From positions 1-64,000 of the forward strand of contig NZ_JBCGDC010000031.1 of NCBI RefSeq assembly GCF_042237075.1: a DNA stretch of 64,000 nt, written 5' to 3'. Below the pieces are notes generated by a model that did not search any database, was not told where the DNA came from, and saw only the letters and a list, made by a program, of their open reading frames with translations. This document shows, one piece after another, positions 16,518-25,174 of this stretch. Position numbers and translations under genes: made by a program. Numbering within the stretch: the first letter of the stretch is position 1; each line of letters begins with the position of its first letter. Origin of the DNA: Polymorphospora lycopeni. Its GTDB lineage: Bacteria; Actinomycetota; Actinomycetes; Mycobacteriales; Micromonosporaceae.

Positions 16518-16870
16518 GCCGCGGTTCCCTCCTGCTGGTCGTTGCCGGTCTCGTTCAGTTGCGCGATGACGTCGTCCAAGCGGCGGTAACGCTCCTCCGC
16601 CTGACGCCGGTAGCGCTCGATCCACCTGTCCATCAGGTCGAAGACCTCCACCTCCAACCGCACCGGCCGAGGCTGAGGCCCCGGCGGCCGGCTCACCACC
16701 CCGGCGTCCTCGAGCACCTTCAGGTGCTTGTAGACCGCTTGCAGCGAAATCTGGTACGGCTCGGCGAGCTGGTGCACGGTCGCGTCGCCGGCCGCCAGCC
16801 GCGTCACCATGTCACGCCTGGTCGGTTCCGCGAGTGCCGCGAAGATCCGGGACAGCCCGTCCGCCGTCAT
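16514..16870 (-). CDS. ArsR-family winged-helix regulator
   Basis: The 118-residue protein opens ADGLSRIFAALAEPTRRDMVTRLAAG, with helix-turn-helix VHQLAEPYQISLQAVYKHLKVLEDAGVV, the classic ArsR DNA-binding unit. The metal-binding Cys motifs of true ArsR/SmtB sensors are absent, so the inducer is probably organic or a protein partner. The ATG at 16870 was chosen over a GTG six bases earlier because AGAGG sits 5 bases before it. It is the first gene of the operon with AHSA1 and DinB-like proteins. A palindromic operator overlapping its promoter (16888-16941) indicates self-repression. Confidence 0.85.
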   Translation of the reverse strand: MTADGLSRIFAALAEPTRRDMVTRLAAGDATVHQLAEPYQISLQAVYKHLKVLEDAGVVSRPPGPQPRPVRLEVEVFDLMDRWIERYRRQAEERYRRLDDVIAQLNETGNDQQEGTAA

Positions 16871-16887
16871 CTCCACCTCTTCCGAGC

Positions 16888-16941
16888 AGTTTCAACCATC
16901 TGGTTGAAACTGACGTTAGATCGCGTTCTTGACTTCGTCAA
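16888..16941 (-). promoter_or_regulatory. Promoter and palindromic operator of the ArsR operon
   Basis: On the minus strand, TTGACG (16941-16936) and TAACGT (16918-16913) are spaced by 17 bases. Just downstream is a perfect palindrome with 11-bp arms, AGTTTCAACCA / TGGTTGAAACT, and a 2-base centre (16888-16911). The operator covers the expected start of transcription. A degenerate second half-pair (TCAACCAtcgcaTTGAAA, about 16939-16956) lies at the -35, suggesting two binding sites. Confidence 0.7.
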
Positions 16942-17049
16942 CCATCGCATTGAAAGTCCTGCTCAGCGGCGGGGTGGACAAACGGGTGGGTTCGGCTGAA
17001 GGCGACCTGCCTGGTTCGACCCCTGCGGGCAATCAGGCGGCGAGCCGGG

Positions 17050-18924
17050 TCAGCGGTGCGGCAGCGAGAGCCACGGGTCCTCGGCCATCCGGGCCTGCAG
17101 GTGGGACAGTTCGGCGTACCGGCCGCCGAGCGTGAGCAGCTCGTGGTGGCTGCCCCGCTCGACGATCTCGCCCTCGTGGAGCAGGTAGATCTGGTCGCAG
17201 TTGCGGACGCTGGCCAACCGGTGCGTGATCAGGACGACCGTACGGCCCGCGGCCAGGCGGCGCAGTGCCTCGTAGACCGCGTACTCGGACCGGGCGTCCA
17301 GCGGGGCGGTCGGCTCGTCCCAGATCAACACGGGTGCGTCGCGGAACAGGCCGCGGGCCACCGCGAGCCGTTGCCACTGACCGCCGGACAGGTCCACGCC
17401 GCCGCGGAACGCGGTGGTCAACAGCGTGTCCCAGCCCTGGGGAAGGGAGTCGACGACCTCGTCGGCCAGTGCCTCGCGGGCCGCCTGCCGCAGGGCTTGG
17501 TCGTCCGGGTCGGCGCGGTCGAAACGTCCCATCCGGACGTTCACCCGGGCCGAGTCGGGCCAGCGGACCGGATCCTGCAGCACCATCATCACCCGGTCGG
17601 CGACGGTGTCCGGATGCAGGTCGGCCAGGTCCGTGCCGTCCCACGTCAGCGATCCGGTGGTGGGACGGTACAGACCTGCGATGATCTTCGCGAGGGTGGT
17701 CTTGCCGGAGCCGTTCTCGCCGACGAGCGCCACCGTCTGGCCCGCGTGCAGGGTCAGGTCGACTCCCCGCAGCACCAGCCGGGAACCCGGATAGTGGAAG
17801 CCGACGTCGCGTAGCTCGATCCGTTGCGGTGCGGCCGGCGCCGGCGGCCCCGTCGCCGGACGGGCCCGGGTGGCCGCGTCGGCGAGGAACGCGTGGAAGT
17901 CGGCGACGTACAGGCCCTGCTCGAAGAGTTGGTCGGCGGCGCGTACCAGGCGGGCCAGCGCGGCGACGGCGGTCCGGGTGGCGATCAGCGCCGTACCGGC
18001 GACGGCGAGCGGGATCCAGCCGGCGTCGAGCAGCAGCCACAGGGCCGCGAAGACGCCGCCGAGAGCGACGCCGGCGAGCAGTCGGCCCCGCGCCCGGACC
18101 CTGACCTGTGCTGACGCGACGGCGACCTCCTCGTCGCGGACCCGGTCGGCCGCCTCCCGGTACCGCAGGAGGACGCTGCCCTGGGCCTGGGTCGCGCGGA
18201 CCTCCGCGGCCGGCTGCCGTTCCGTGGCGAGGTCGGTCACCATCGCCACCCTGCGGTTCAGCGCGACGAGCCGGGCATTGCTGGCATAGCCGAGTCGGGC
18301 CGCCCGCAACGCGGCCCACCCGTCCGGAAGTACGGTCACCAGGAGTACGGGCAGCAGCACCGGATGCAGCACGGTCAGGCTGACCGCGGCCGCGGTGACG
18401 GCCAGCACCGCTCCGATCACCTCGACCAGGTTCTCGACGACGCGTTGCAGGTAGAGCAGGCCGCGGTCGCGGGCCCGGAACATGCGGTCGAGAAACCGCT
18501 GGTCGTCGAACGCGGTCAGTTCCACCGACAGGCCGGCCGCCACCAGCCGCTCGTCGGCGAGGCGGCGCACCGCCGGGGCGATCCGCGCCTGCGCCAGCGT
18601 CGCCACGATCTCCAGGCCGGCGCGGCCGGCGAAGGCGAGCACGACGAGGGCGAGGGCGGGCGCGGCCGACGCCAACCGGGCCCCGGTCGGCCCGGCCGCG
18701 AAGAGCCGCTCCAGCACCCCGGCCGTGGCGACGAGCCCGTACGTGGTCGCGACGCCGGCGGCGAGGTGGAGGGTGACGACCGTCCAGGCGGCGCGGGGCG
18801 CCGCCTGCCGGATCAGCCGGACGGCGGGTCCGATCGCCGCCGGCATCCCCCGGATGACCTGCCACGGCCCCATCCGGTCGGTCGGTGTCTCCAGCCGCCA
18901 GTACGGCGCGGCCACATCATCCAT
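17050..18924 (-). CDS. Lanthipeptide-associated ABC exporter (TMD-NBD half transporter)
   Basis: The protein has 624 residues. The N-terminal ~330 residues form an ABC type-1 exporter membrane domain (helices around VVTLHLAAGVATTYGLV, APALALVVLAFAG, VIGAVLAVTAAAV, GRLLAGVALGGVFAALWLLL). Then comes an ATPase with GENGSGKTT (Walker A), LSGGQWQRLAVARG (signature) and VLIWDEPTAPLD (Walker B). There is no N-terminal C39 peptidase domain, so it should export without cutting the leader itself. The ATG at 18924 overlaps the end of lanM by 8 bases, tying it to the lanthipeptide locus. It is the third gene of the lanA-lanM-transporter operon; probable job: export of the modified peptide, and possibly self-protection. 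Confidence 0.85.
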   Translation of the reverse strand: MDDVAAPYWRLETPTDRMGPWQVIRGMPAAIGPAVRLIRQAAPRAAWTVVTLHLAAGVATTYGLVATAGVLERLFAAGPTGARLASAAPALALVVLAFAGRAGLEIVATLAQARIAPAVRRLADERLVAAGLSVELTAFDDQRFLDRMFRARDRGLLYLQRVVENLVEVIGAVLAVTAAAVSLTVLHPVLLPVLLVTVLPDGWAALRAARLGYASNARLVALNRRVAMVTDLATERQPAAEVRATQAQGSVLLRYREAADRVRDEEVAVASAQVRVRARGRLLAGVALGGVFAALWLLLDAGWIPLAVAGTALIATRTAVAALARLVRAADQLFEQGLYVADFHAFLADAATRARPATGPPAPAAPQRIELRDVGFHYPGSRLVLRGVDLTLHAGQTVALVGENGSGKTTLAKIIAGLYRPTTGSLTWDGTDLADLHPDTVADRVMMVLQDPVRWPDSARVNVRMGRFDRADPDDQALRQAAREALADEVVDSLPQGWDTLLTTAFRGGVDLSGGQWQRLAVARGLFRDAPVLIWDEPTAPLDARSEYAVYEALRRLAAGRTVVLITHRLASVRNCDQIYLLHEGEIVERGSHHELLTLGGRYAELSHLQARMAEDPWLSLPHR

Positions 18925-21922
18925 CGGTGGGCCAGATCCGGTCCGGCGGGCCGGGATCGGGAAGCAGGACGGAGGGCAGGCGGCACCCGGGATGCATGCG
19001 CAGCAGTTGGTAGCCGATGCCGCCGAGGCCGAGCAGCAACCCCGGCCGGAACGCGTCACGGTTCGGGCCGGCGACCGCCCCGAACTCCTCCATCCCGGTG
19101 AGCACTCGGGCGTCGAGCTCGGCACGGCCCACATCGGAGGGGGCGACGCCGGCGTCGATCGCCACCCGCAGCAGTTCCCAGGTGCCGAGTTCGCCGTGGC
19201 AGAGGGTGTGGTTGGCCCCCATGCCCGCCGGCCAGCTCGCCGCCGCGGCCCGGCGCAGCATGTCGGCCCACCGTTCGCGGGTCCCCGGGTCGGGGGCGCG
19301 TCGCCACCGGTCGGCGGCGACGATGCCGATGCCGACCGCCCCGTGGCACCACGCCGCCGCGTCGGTCGGCCGCTCCGGCTTGCGCATGTCGAGCCAGCCC
19401 GGCAGGCCGGGGTCGTAGAGCGACTCCTCGTACCGGAACGCCGCCGCCGCCAGATCGCCGCACCCGGCGAGGTGGGACAGGGCCCAGCCGATGCCGGTGG
19501 CGCCGTGGGACACCCCGCCCAGGCCGTCGGTGGCGAACGGCCCCGGCCACCACACGGCCGCCGGGTCTCCGTCGGCCCGGCGGGCGGCGGTCCGCAGGTG
19601 CTCGCCGATCGCGGCGGCCGTCGCCGGCCATCGGGGGTCACCGTCGATCTCGGCCAGTCGTAGCAACGGAACGATCGCGCCGGCCGGCCCGCGCAGCAGG
19701 TCGTACGCCTCGTCCGCCCGTACGGCGGCGGGCAGCAGCGCGGCGAGGGCCTGGGCGCGGCGCAGCGCCTCGTCGCTCGTGCCGTGTTCCCCGGCGCCGG
19801 AGCGGCCCGCGCCGGCAAGGCCTGCGTCGCCGCGGCCGAGCCGGCGCAGCAGCAGCCAGCCCCAGATCCGGGCGCCGAGTCCGAGGTAGCCGCCCGAGGG
19901 TTCCGGTCGGATCGGGATGCCGGAGCCCCGGTCGGCCTCAGCCCGGTCCTCGTCGGCGCGCATGGTCGCCAGTACGGCATCGAGCAGCTCGGCGGCGCCG
20001 TCGACCGGGTCGGCCCGCCCCGCCCGGACCTCGTTGTCGTAGGCGGCGAGCAGGACCGCGATACCGACGGTACCGAGGTACATGTCGGGCGTCAGCGGCT
20101 GCACCGCCCACCCGGAGCCGGCGGTGAGGACCGGCGCGATCCAGGTGGCGGTACCGTCCTGCGCCCGGACGGCGGTGGCGAGCAGCGTACGGACGACCTC
20201 GGCGGCGAGCGCCCGTCGGCGGCGGTCGAGCCCCTCCGCACGGACCTGCCGCGGGATCAGCGGTGGACCGGCCGGCGCGGGCGGAGCCTCGTTCAGATAG
20301 GCGCTGATGAGGGTCGACCGCAGTACCTGGCCGTCCAGTTCCGGATCGGCTCCGCGCCAGCGGCGCAGCGTGCCCGCGATCAGGTCCGGGTCGGCGGCCG
20401 ACGTGAACATCGGGATGTCCCCGACGAGCAGGTCGGCGACCTCGGCGGCGATGACGTCGGGATCGTCGGGTGCCTCCGCGTCGTTTCTTGCGTGGCGGGC
20501 CAGCAGGTCGGTGGCCCTGGCCCGCGCGGCCGGCTCGTCGAACAGGGACGCCGGATGCCACAGCATCCGGGCCAGTTCGGCGTACGTCTCGGTGTTGCGG
20601 CGGACGTACCGCACCTCGCAGCCGGTGAACCCGGCCAGCAACGGCTCGAGCCGGCCACGCCGGTCCAGGCTCCGCAGCCGGTCGGTCAACTCGTCGAAGG
20701 CGTCGCAGACGTCGCCCCAGTAGCGGGCCAGGACGGGCTCGGGGCTCGGCTGGTTGGCGGCCTCGGGGGCATCGAGTTCGGCGAAGCCGACCCGGACCTG
20801 GTCGGTGCCCTCGTCGACGAGGACCGGCACCCGCACCGTCGGCTGCTCGCCCCGCAGCCCGCCGGCACCGGACGGGTCCAGGCCACGCCACGCCAGCGCG
20901 ACACCACGCCCGGGCAGCAGTCCGGTTCCCAGCACCGACGAACTCAGGGCGCGGCCGGCCCGGTCACTGGCCAGACCGTACCCCGACGGCAGGAGCGGCG
21001 GTTGCGGCGTGAACAGGGTCTCGCAGTCGACGATCACCGGCACCGGTCCGACCGCGATGAGGTTTTCCGCGTGCAGGTCGCTGCCGCCGAGCATCCGCAT
21101 CACCGCGGCCCAGTGGCCGAGTCCCCGGTAGAACGCGTGCAGCTCCTCCTCGGTACCGCAGTACCGGTGGGCCTCATGGGCGGCCCAGCCGTACCCGTCG
21201 CGGACCACGACGGTGGGCACCCGGATCCGGGTGGCCGGCGGCTCGTCGGGCAGCAGGCGGGCGATGAGCCCGGCCAGCTCCGCGTCGACGTGCAGGGGAC
21301 GCGGCTTGTAGACGACCGGGCCGGCGGCACACCGGACCATCGCGACCGTCTGCCCGCCGCGGTGGGTGTCGCCCGAGCCGAAGTCGAGGTCGAGCAGCGT
21401 CGGATCACCCGACGGCAGTACCGCGTGCAGCGCGGACCGGTCCGCGGCGAACCGGTGCGCGAACGTCGCCGCCGCGCGGCGGCCGCCCGCCCGGACCCGG
21501 TCCAGGCGCGGGCGCAGGGTCGGGTAGCGGTCGTCGATCGACGGCCAGAAGCCGTCCGTGGTGGCCAGTTCCAGCCAGTGCTCCCACCGGGACCGCGGAT
21601 CGGGGCCCGCCAGCCGGCCACCGGCCCGGGCGGCGTAGACCTCCAGCACCAGTGTCCGGGTCACCTTCGGTCGTACGGAGTTCCGCCACGCCCGGGTCGC
21701 GGCGGCGAGGATCACCGCCTGCTCGTCGGCGCCCAGGTCCGGAACAACCCGGAGCTGGGCCGCCAACCGACCGGCCTCCGGCGCGATCAGGCGGTCCAGC
21801 ACCGGGTCGAAACTTGCCGTCGCCCGGTTCGATACCCCCGCCGCGGGGCCCGTCGTGGGGTTCGACGCCGTCGTCGCGGTGCCGGTTGCGCGGGGTGCCC
21901 GCGGAGCCGAGGTATCGGTCAT
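18917..21922 (-). CDS. lanM: Class II lanthipeptide synthetase LanM
   Basis: The protein has 1001 residues, usual LanM length. The N-terminal DUF4135 dehydratase part includes VVYKPRPLHVD, GYGWAAHEAHRYC, MLGGSDLHAENLIAVG and VPVIVDCETLF, the kinase-like residues that phosphorylate then eliminate Ser/Thr. The C-terminal LanC-like cyclase has the zinc ligands Cys859 (AAWCHGAVGIG) and Cys908-His909 (TLCHGELG), plus GVSHGATGIGWAL. It should dehydrate and cyclise the peptide encoded 7 bases upstream. No good Shine-Dalgarno precedes its ATG, so translation is probably coupled to the precursor gene. It overlaps the transporter gene downstream. Confidence 0.95.
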   Translation of the reverse strand: MTDTSAPRAPRATGTATTASNPTTGPAAGVSNRATASFDPVLDRLIAPEAGRLAAQLRVVPDLGADEQAVILAAATRAWRNSVRPKVTRTLVLEVYAARAGGRLAGPDPRSRWEHWLELATTDGFWPSIDDRYPTLRPRLDRVRAGGRRAAATFAHRFAADRSALHAVLPSGDPTLLDLDFGSGDTHRGGQTVAMVRCAAGPVVYKPRPLHVDAELAGLIARLLPDEPPATRIRVPTVVVRDGYGWAAHEAHRYCGTEEELHAFYRGLGHWAAVMRMLGGSDLHAENLIAVGPVPVIVDCETLFTPQPPLLPSGYGLASDRAGRALSSSVLGTGLLPGRGVALAWRGLDPSGAGGLRGEQPTVRVPVLVDEGTDQVRVGFAELDAPEAANQPSPEPVLARYWGDVCDAFDELTDRLRSLDRRGRLEPLLAGFTGCEVRYVRRNTETYAELARMLWHPASLFDEPAARARATDLLARHARNDAEAPDDPDVIAAEVADLLVGDIPMFTSAADPDLIAGTLRRWRGADPELDGQVLRSTLISAYLNEAPPAPAGPPLIPRQVRAEGLDRRRRALAAEVVRTLLATAVRAQDGTATWIAPVLTAGSGWAVQPLTPDMYLGTVGIAVLLAAYDNEVRAGRADPVDGAAELLDAVLATMRADEDRAEADRGSGIPIRPEPSGGYLGLGARIWGWLLLRRLGRGDAGLAGAGRSGAGEHGTSDEALRRAQALAALLPAAVRADEAYDLLRGPAGAIVPLLRLAEIDGDPRWPATAAAIGEHLRTAARRADGDPAAVWWPGPFATDGLGGVSHGATGIGWALSHLAGCGDLAAAAFRYEESLYDPGLPGWLDMRKPERPTDAAAWCHGAVGIGIVAADRWRRAPDPGTRERWADMLRRAAAASWPAGMGANHTLCHGELGTWELLRVAIDAGVAPSDVGRAELDARVLTGMEEFGAVAGPNRDAFRPGLLLGLGGIGYQLLRMHPGCRLPSVLLPDPGPPDRIWPTDG

Positions 21923-21929
21923 GTTCGGG

Positions 21930-22145
21930 TCAGCAGCACAGAACGGGTCGGGAGCCGGTGCAGGAGCTGCAGCGGGTGGCCAGGCACCGCTGGGTCATGG
22001 TGATCTCCTGCAGGGCGTAGTCGCCGCCGGTGAACAGCGGGCCGGCCGGGTTCTCCCAGCCGTCGACCGGCGTGTCCGTCAACCACCGGGTGATGTGGTC
22101 CGGCGTCGGCAGCCGGTCAAGATCGGGCAGTGTGGTGGTCGGCAT
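21930..22145 (-). CDS. lanA: Class II lanthipeptide precursor peptide
   Basis: The peptide has 71 residues. The leader is acidic and Pro-rich (DLDRLPTPDHITRWLTDTPVDGWENPAG) and contains FTGG at 38-41, a double-Gly-type cleavage site. The C-terminal part, EITMTQRCLATRCSSCTGSR then PVLCC, has five Cys (54, 59, 62, 70, 71) and seven Ser/Thr after the GG, enough for several lanthionine bridges, and ends in two adjacent Cys. The ATG at 22145 was chosen because AAGGAG lies 8 bases upstream; ATGs further up are too close to it or have no site. It sits directly before lanM, which defines its role. I recognise no known lantibiotic with this core. Confidence 0.9.
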   Translation of the reverse strand: MPTTTLPDLDRLPTPDHITRWLTDTPVDGWENPAGPLFTGGDYALQEITMTQRCLATRCSSCTGSRPVLCC

Positions 22146-22292
22146 GATCATCTCTCCTTCACTGGTTGATCGATACATGCGATTCTTCGACTGCGCGCTT
22201 GCCGGGTCCTTCCCCCCGGCTTCCCGGACGGTTCCCGTGTCCTGACCTGGCCATTACTTTGGGTGGCAGGTCTCTTACCGTCGGGAGCTCTA

Positions 22293-23078
22293 TTGGAAGT
22301 ACGGGTCCTGGGACCGGTCGAGGTGGTCATCCACGGCGCTCCGGTTCGCCTCGCCAAGCGGCAACACCGGTTGATCCTGGGCGTCCTCGCCATCGAGGCC
22401 AACCGCAATGTGTCGAGCGGGCGGCTGATCGAGCTGTTGTGGGGCGACCGGCCACCCGCCCGCCCGCGGGCCGTCCTGCACAGCCGCCTGTCGGAGTTGC
22501 GGGCCGCGCTGCGGGCGCTCGGTGGCGGCACGGCCCACCGGGCCATAGCCACGGGTGACGACGGGTACACGCTGCGGATCCCGAAACGGATGGTGGACGC
22601 CCACCGGTTCTTCGAGCTGGTCTCCTCCTCCCGCAGGATCGGCTCCGACCCGCAGGTACGGGACGTGTTGCGGCAGGCACTCGACCTGTGGCGCGGACCG
22701 GTCCTGGGCGGGTGGTCGCCGGCCGGTCCAACGGACCCGCTGTTGGGCAGCCTCGAGTCGGCCCGGTTGACCGCCGCCGAAGATCTCTACGAGGCCGAGC
22801 TGCGACTGGGGAACCACACGTCCATCGCGGACGAACTGATGGCCCTGTCGGCCACACACCCGACCCGGGACCGGCTGACGGTGGCGGTGATGCTCGCGTT
22901 GCACCGCGCCGGGCGTAGCGCCGAGGCGGCCAGCGTCTACCACAAGCGCCGGGTCTGGCTGTCCACCGAGTTGGGCGTCGACCCGGCGCCGGAGCTGAAA
23001 CGACTCCACGTCGCCGTGCTGCGGCACGATCCCGCCCTCGACCTGACCGGCCCGGATCCGCTCGACCGGCCCGCCTGA
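22293..23078 (+). CDS. SARP/AfsR-type pathway regulator
   Basis: The protein has 261 residues. Residues 1-95 form an OmpR-like winged helix (VRVLGPVEVVIHGAPVRLAKRQHRLILGVLAIEANRNVSSGRLIELLWG) and residues ~100-250 a bacterial transcriptional activation domain (DAHRFFELVSSSRRI...ALDLWRGPVLGG...TVAVMLALHRAGRSAEAASVYHKRR). SARPs switch on secondary-metabolite genes from direct-repeat sites. The TTG at 22293 is preferred because GGGAG precedes it by 5 bases and SARPs typically begin at this point; a GTG at 22263 would include a rare TTA leucine codon (22275). It is divergent from lanA, so it probably activates the lanthipeptide operon. Confidence 0.85.
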   Translation: MEVRVLGPVEVVIHGAPVRLAKRQHRLILGVLAIEANRNVSSGRLIELLWGDRPPARPRAVLHSRLSELRAALRALGGGTAHRAIATGDDGYTLRIPKRMVDAHRFFELVSSSRRIGSDPQVRDVLRQALDLWRGPVLGGWSPAGPTDPLLGSLESARLTAAEDLYEAELRLGNHTSIADELMALSATHPTRDRLTVAVMLALHRAGRSAEAASVYHKRRVWLSTELGVDPAPELKRLHVAVLRHDPALDLTGPDPLDRPA

Positions 23079-23095
23079 CCATGCCCTGGTCGGCT

Positions 23096-23124
23096 GACCG
23101 GACCGCCGCGCCGGTGGTCCGGTC
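23096..23124. terminator. Hairpin between convergent SARP and rtcB genes
   Basis: A perfect 9-bp inverted repeat (GACCGGACC / GGTCCGGTC, loop 11) sits in the 88-base gap between the two convergent genes. Position and stem support a bidirectional terminator; there is no T-run. Confidence 0.5.
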
Positions 23125-23166
23125 GAACCCTGCTGCGGGCCGAAGGGATCACCGGCACGACGCCGG

Positions 23167-24694
23167 TCAGCCCTTCACGGTCAGAACCGGCTGAAGTTCG
23201 GCAACGGGCCGGGCAACGTCCGCCCGTCGGAGGCTGTCGACGACCGGCCCGACATCCTTGTACGCCCACGGCGCTTCCTGTTTCAGGTCGCGGCGCCAGG
23301 CGTCGACGATGTCCCGCCGGGCGGCGATGGCCGGGTCACGGTGGTCGAGCGGGGTGACGACCCGGAACTCGCGGAGGAAATCGTCCAGTTCGGCGTCGCT
23401 GCCACGGGCCGCCGCACCACGCGGAACCCGACGGCCGGCGCCGTGACAGGCGCTACCCAGCGCGCGGGTTTCGCCGAGCCCGCGCAGCAGGTAGCTGGGT
23501 GCGCCCATGGAGCCGGGAACGATGACCGGCTCGCCCCACAGCTCGGGGCCGCGGTGCGCGTGGTCGGTGATCCCGCCCGCCGGGGTGGCGCCCTTGCGGT
23601 GCACGACGGTGCCGTCGTCATGGGGCCAGAGCAGGTTGTGCGGCGCGTCGTAGACCAGCCGGGAGCCGATCTCACCGACCACGTCGGCGAGGCCGGCGCA
23701 GCATCATCGCCAGAAAGAAGCGGTTGCCGATCGCGAAGTTGGCCGCGTTGGCGAACGCGGTCAGGTAACGCTCACGCCGCGGTGCGCCGGCCTCGTCGAG
23801 CAGCATCGGCAGGATCCGGTTGTTCGGCATCGGTACGCCGCGCGGCCAGGCGGCGCGGGCCTGGTCCTGGCCGGTGGCGTTGGCCTGGTGCCCCAGCGAC
23901 AGGGAGCCGCTGTGCACCATCAGCACGACCCGGCCGGCTGCCAGGCCCCAGGCGTGTGCGGCCGCACCGTCGTGGATGGCCGACACGTACTGCAGCTCGG
24001 CGAAGTGGTTGCCGCCGCCGATGCTGCCGATGATGCTGTCGTAGCTCGTCCCGCCGCCGCTGGTGATCCAGTCACGGAACCCGGACGCGGACGCGACCGG
24101 GAATCCGGTCGCGTGGAGCCGTCCGTCGAGGTCGGTCGTGTCGTCCGGGCGGACCTGCCGCCAGGCGCCGTCGGCGTCGGTCGGGACACCGCCGTCGAGC
24201 AGGCCGGGCAGCCCGTCGCGGAGTAGCCCTTCGCGCTGCGTCGCGGTCAGGCCGATACGGCGTCCGCCCTCGAAGAAGAGGTGGCGCAGCCGTCGCTCGA
24301 GGGTGTCCAGGTGCGGGCGCAGCCGGTCGACGGTGATGTCAGTGGCCTCGACCCGCATTCCGCAGTTGATGTCGTTGCCGACCGCCTGCGGGATGAGGGC
24401 GCCGACGGTGCGTAGCACGGTGCCGATCGGGATGCCGGCGCCCTTGTGGAAGTCCGGGGTACACACCACCCGGTCAATGCGGGGCTCGACGTCGAGGCCG
24501 GGCGTGGCCTCCGCCAACGCCCGCAACGTGTCGGTGGTCTTTAGCACGGTGAGCAGTTCGTCGATCGCCGCGGACTCGATCGGGACCTCGGGACCGGCGC
24601 AGATCTCCACCGGCACGTTCGCGGGGTTGGGCAGGGTGAGCCAGGAGTCGTCGGTCCGGACCAGACGGTGGTCCGGCCGCTGGGTAGCGGGCAT
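23167..24694 (-). pseudogene. rtcB: RtcB family RNA ligase, interrupted by a one-base frameshift
   Basis: Family motifs appear in the expected order but in two frames. The first frame (from ATG 24694, with GAAAGG upstream) has VVCTPDFHKGAGIPIG, GNDINCGMRVEAT, GGGNHFAELQ and HSGSLSLGHQ. The second, from about 23700, has VYDAPHNLLWP, HRKGATPAGG, GSMGAPSYLLRG and CHGAGRR, whose His is the guanylylated active-site residue. Deleting one C near 23700 joins the frames into a 508-residue protein, a normal length. RtcB seals 2',3'-cyclic-phosphate and 5'-OH RNA ends using GTP and Mn. All catalytic blocks are intact, so either the break is a sequence error or the gene was lost recently. The neighbours give no functional partner. 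Confidence 0.85.
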
Positions 24695-25174
24695 GGAATG
24701 CCTTTCAAAGCTGCTGAAAATGGGGACGGGAAACCGACACGCGATCGTGCCCGCGTGTGGATCCGGGTCGTACCGGTACAGGGTTTGGTTGTGTGCCTGA
24801 CGGTTCAGCAGCCGCGAGGTCGTGATCAGCATAGGCGGCGGCGGGCGCGCCCCGCGAGCCCGTTTCGTCGGCACCAGCGCACTTCGGGTACGGGTCACCC
24901 GACCAGCCAGCCGACACGGCCATCGCCCGGATCGTCGCAATGATCGCCGAGGCCAGCGCCACCAAGGCCGCGTCCAGCTCTTCATCGAAAGGGCCGAGCG
25001 GTACTCGGTCAGCCTGGCCGCCGCCACGGAGAACGGCTCCGACACCCACTCGCCCGCGCCGTGGTCACCGCCGCCCACCAGAGCGGGGTCTTCCCACCCG
25101 CCCGGGCCGAACCGATCAGGATACCCTTCGGCTCCCTATCGCCAATTGATGGCAGTTACACCTAGATTGCAGGG
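24695..25174. other. 480-base gap without a supported gene
   Basis: The gap lies between the divergent rtcB and Dpp-type binding-protein genes. Short frames exist on both strands, but none has a ribosome site, family motif or convincing codon bias along its length. No tRNA-like fold was found by eye. The only signal I can support is the -10 element at 25163-25168 next to the binding-protein start. Confidence 0.5.
25163..25168 (+). promoter_or_regulatory. Probable -10 element for a leaderless transcript
   Basis: TAGATT ends 6 bases before the GTG start of the binding-protein gene, and there is no Shine-Dalgarno sequence. In actinobacteria, a TAnnnT box at this distance usually means that transcription begins at or next to the start codon. 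No -35 at a standard distance is seen. Confidence 0.5.

Noticed and set aside
18925..19980. N-terminal extension of the ABC exporter frame
   Set aside because: It lies inside lanM in a different frame; the membrane domain begins only after the ATG at 18924.
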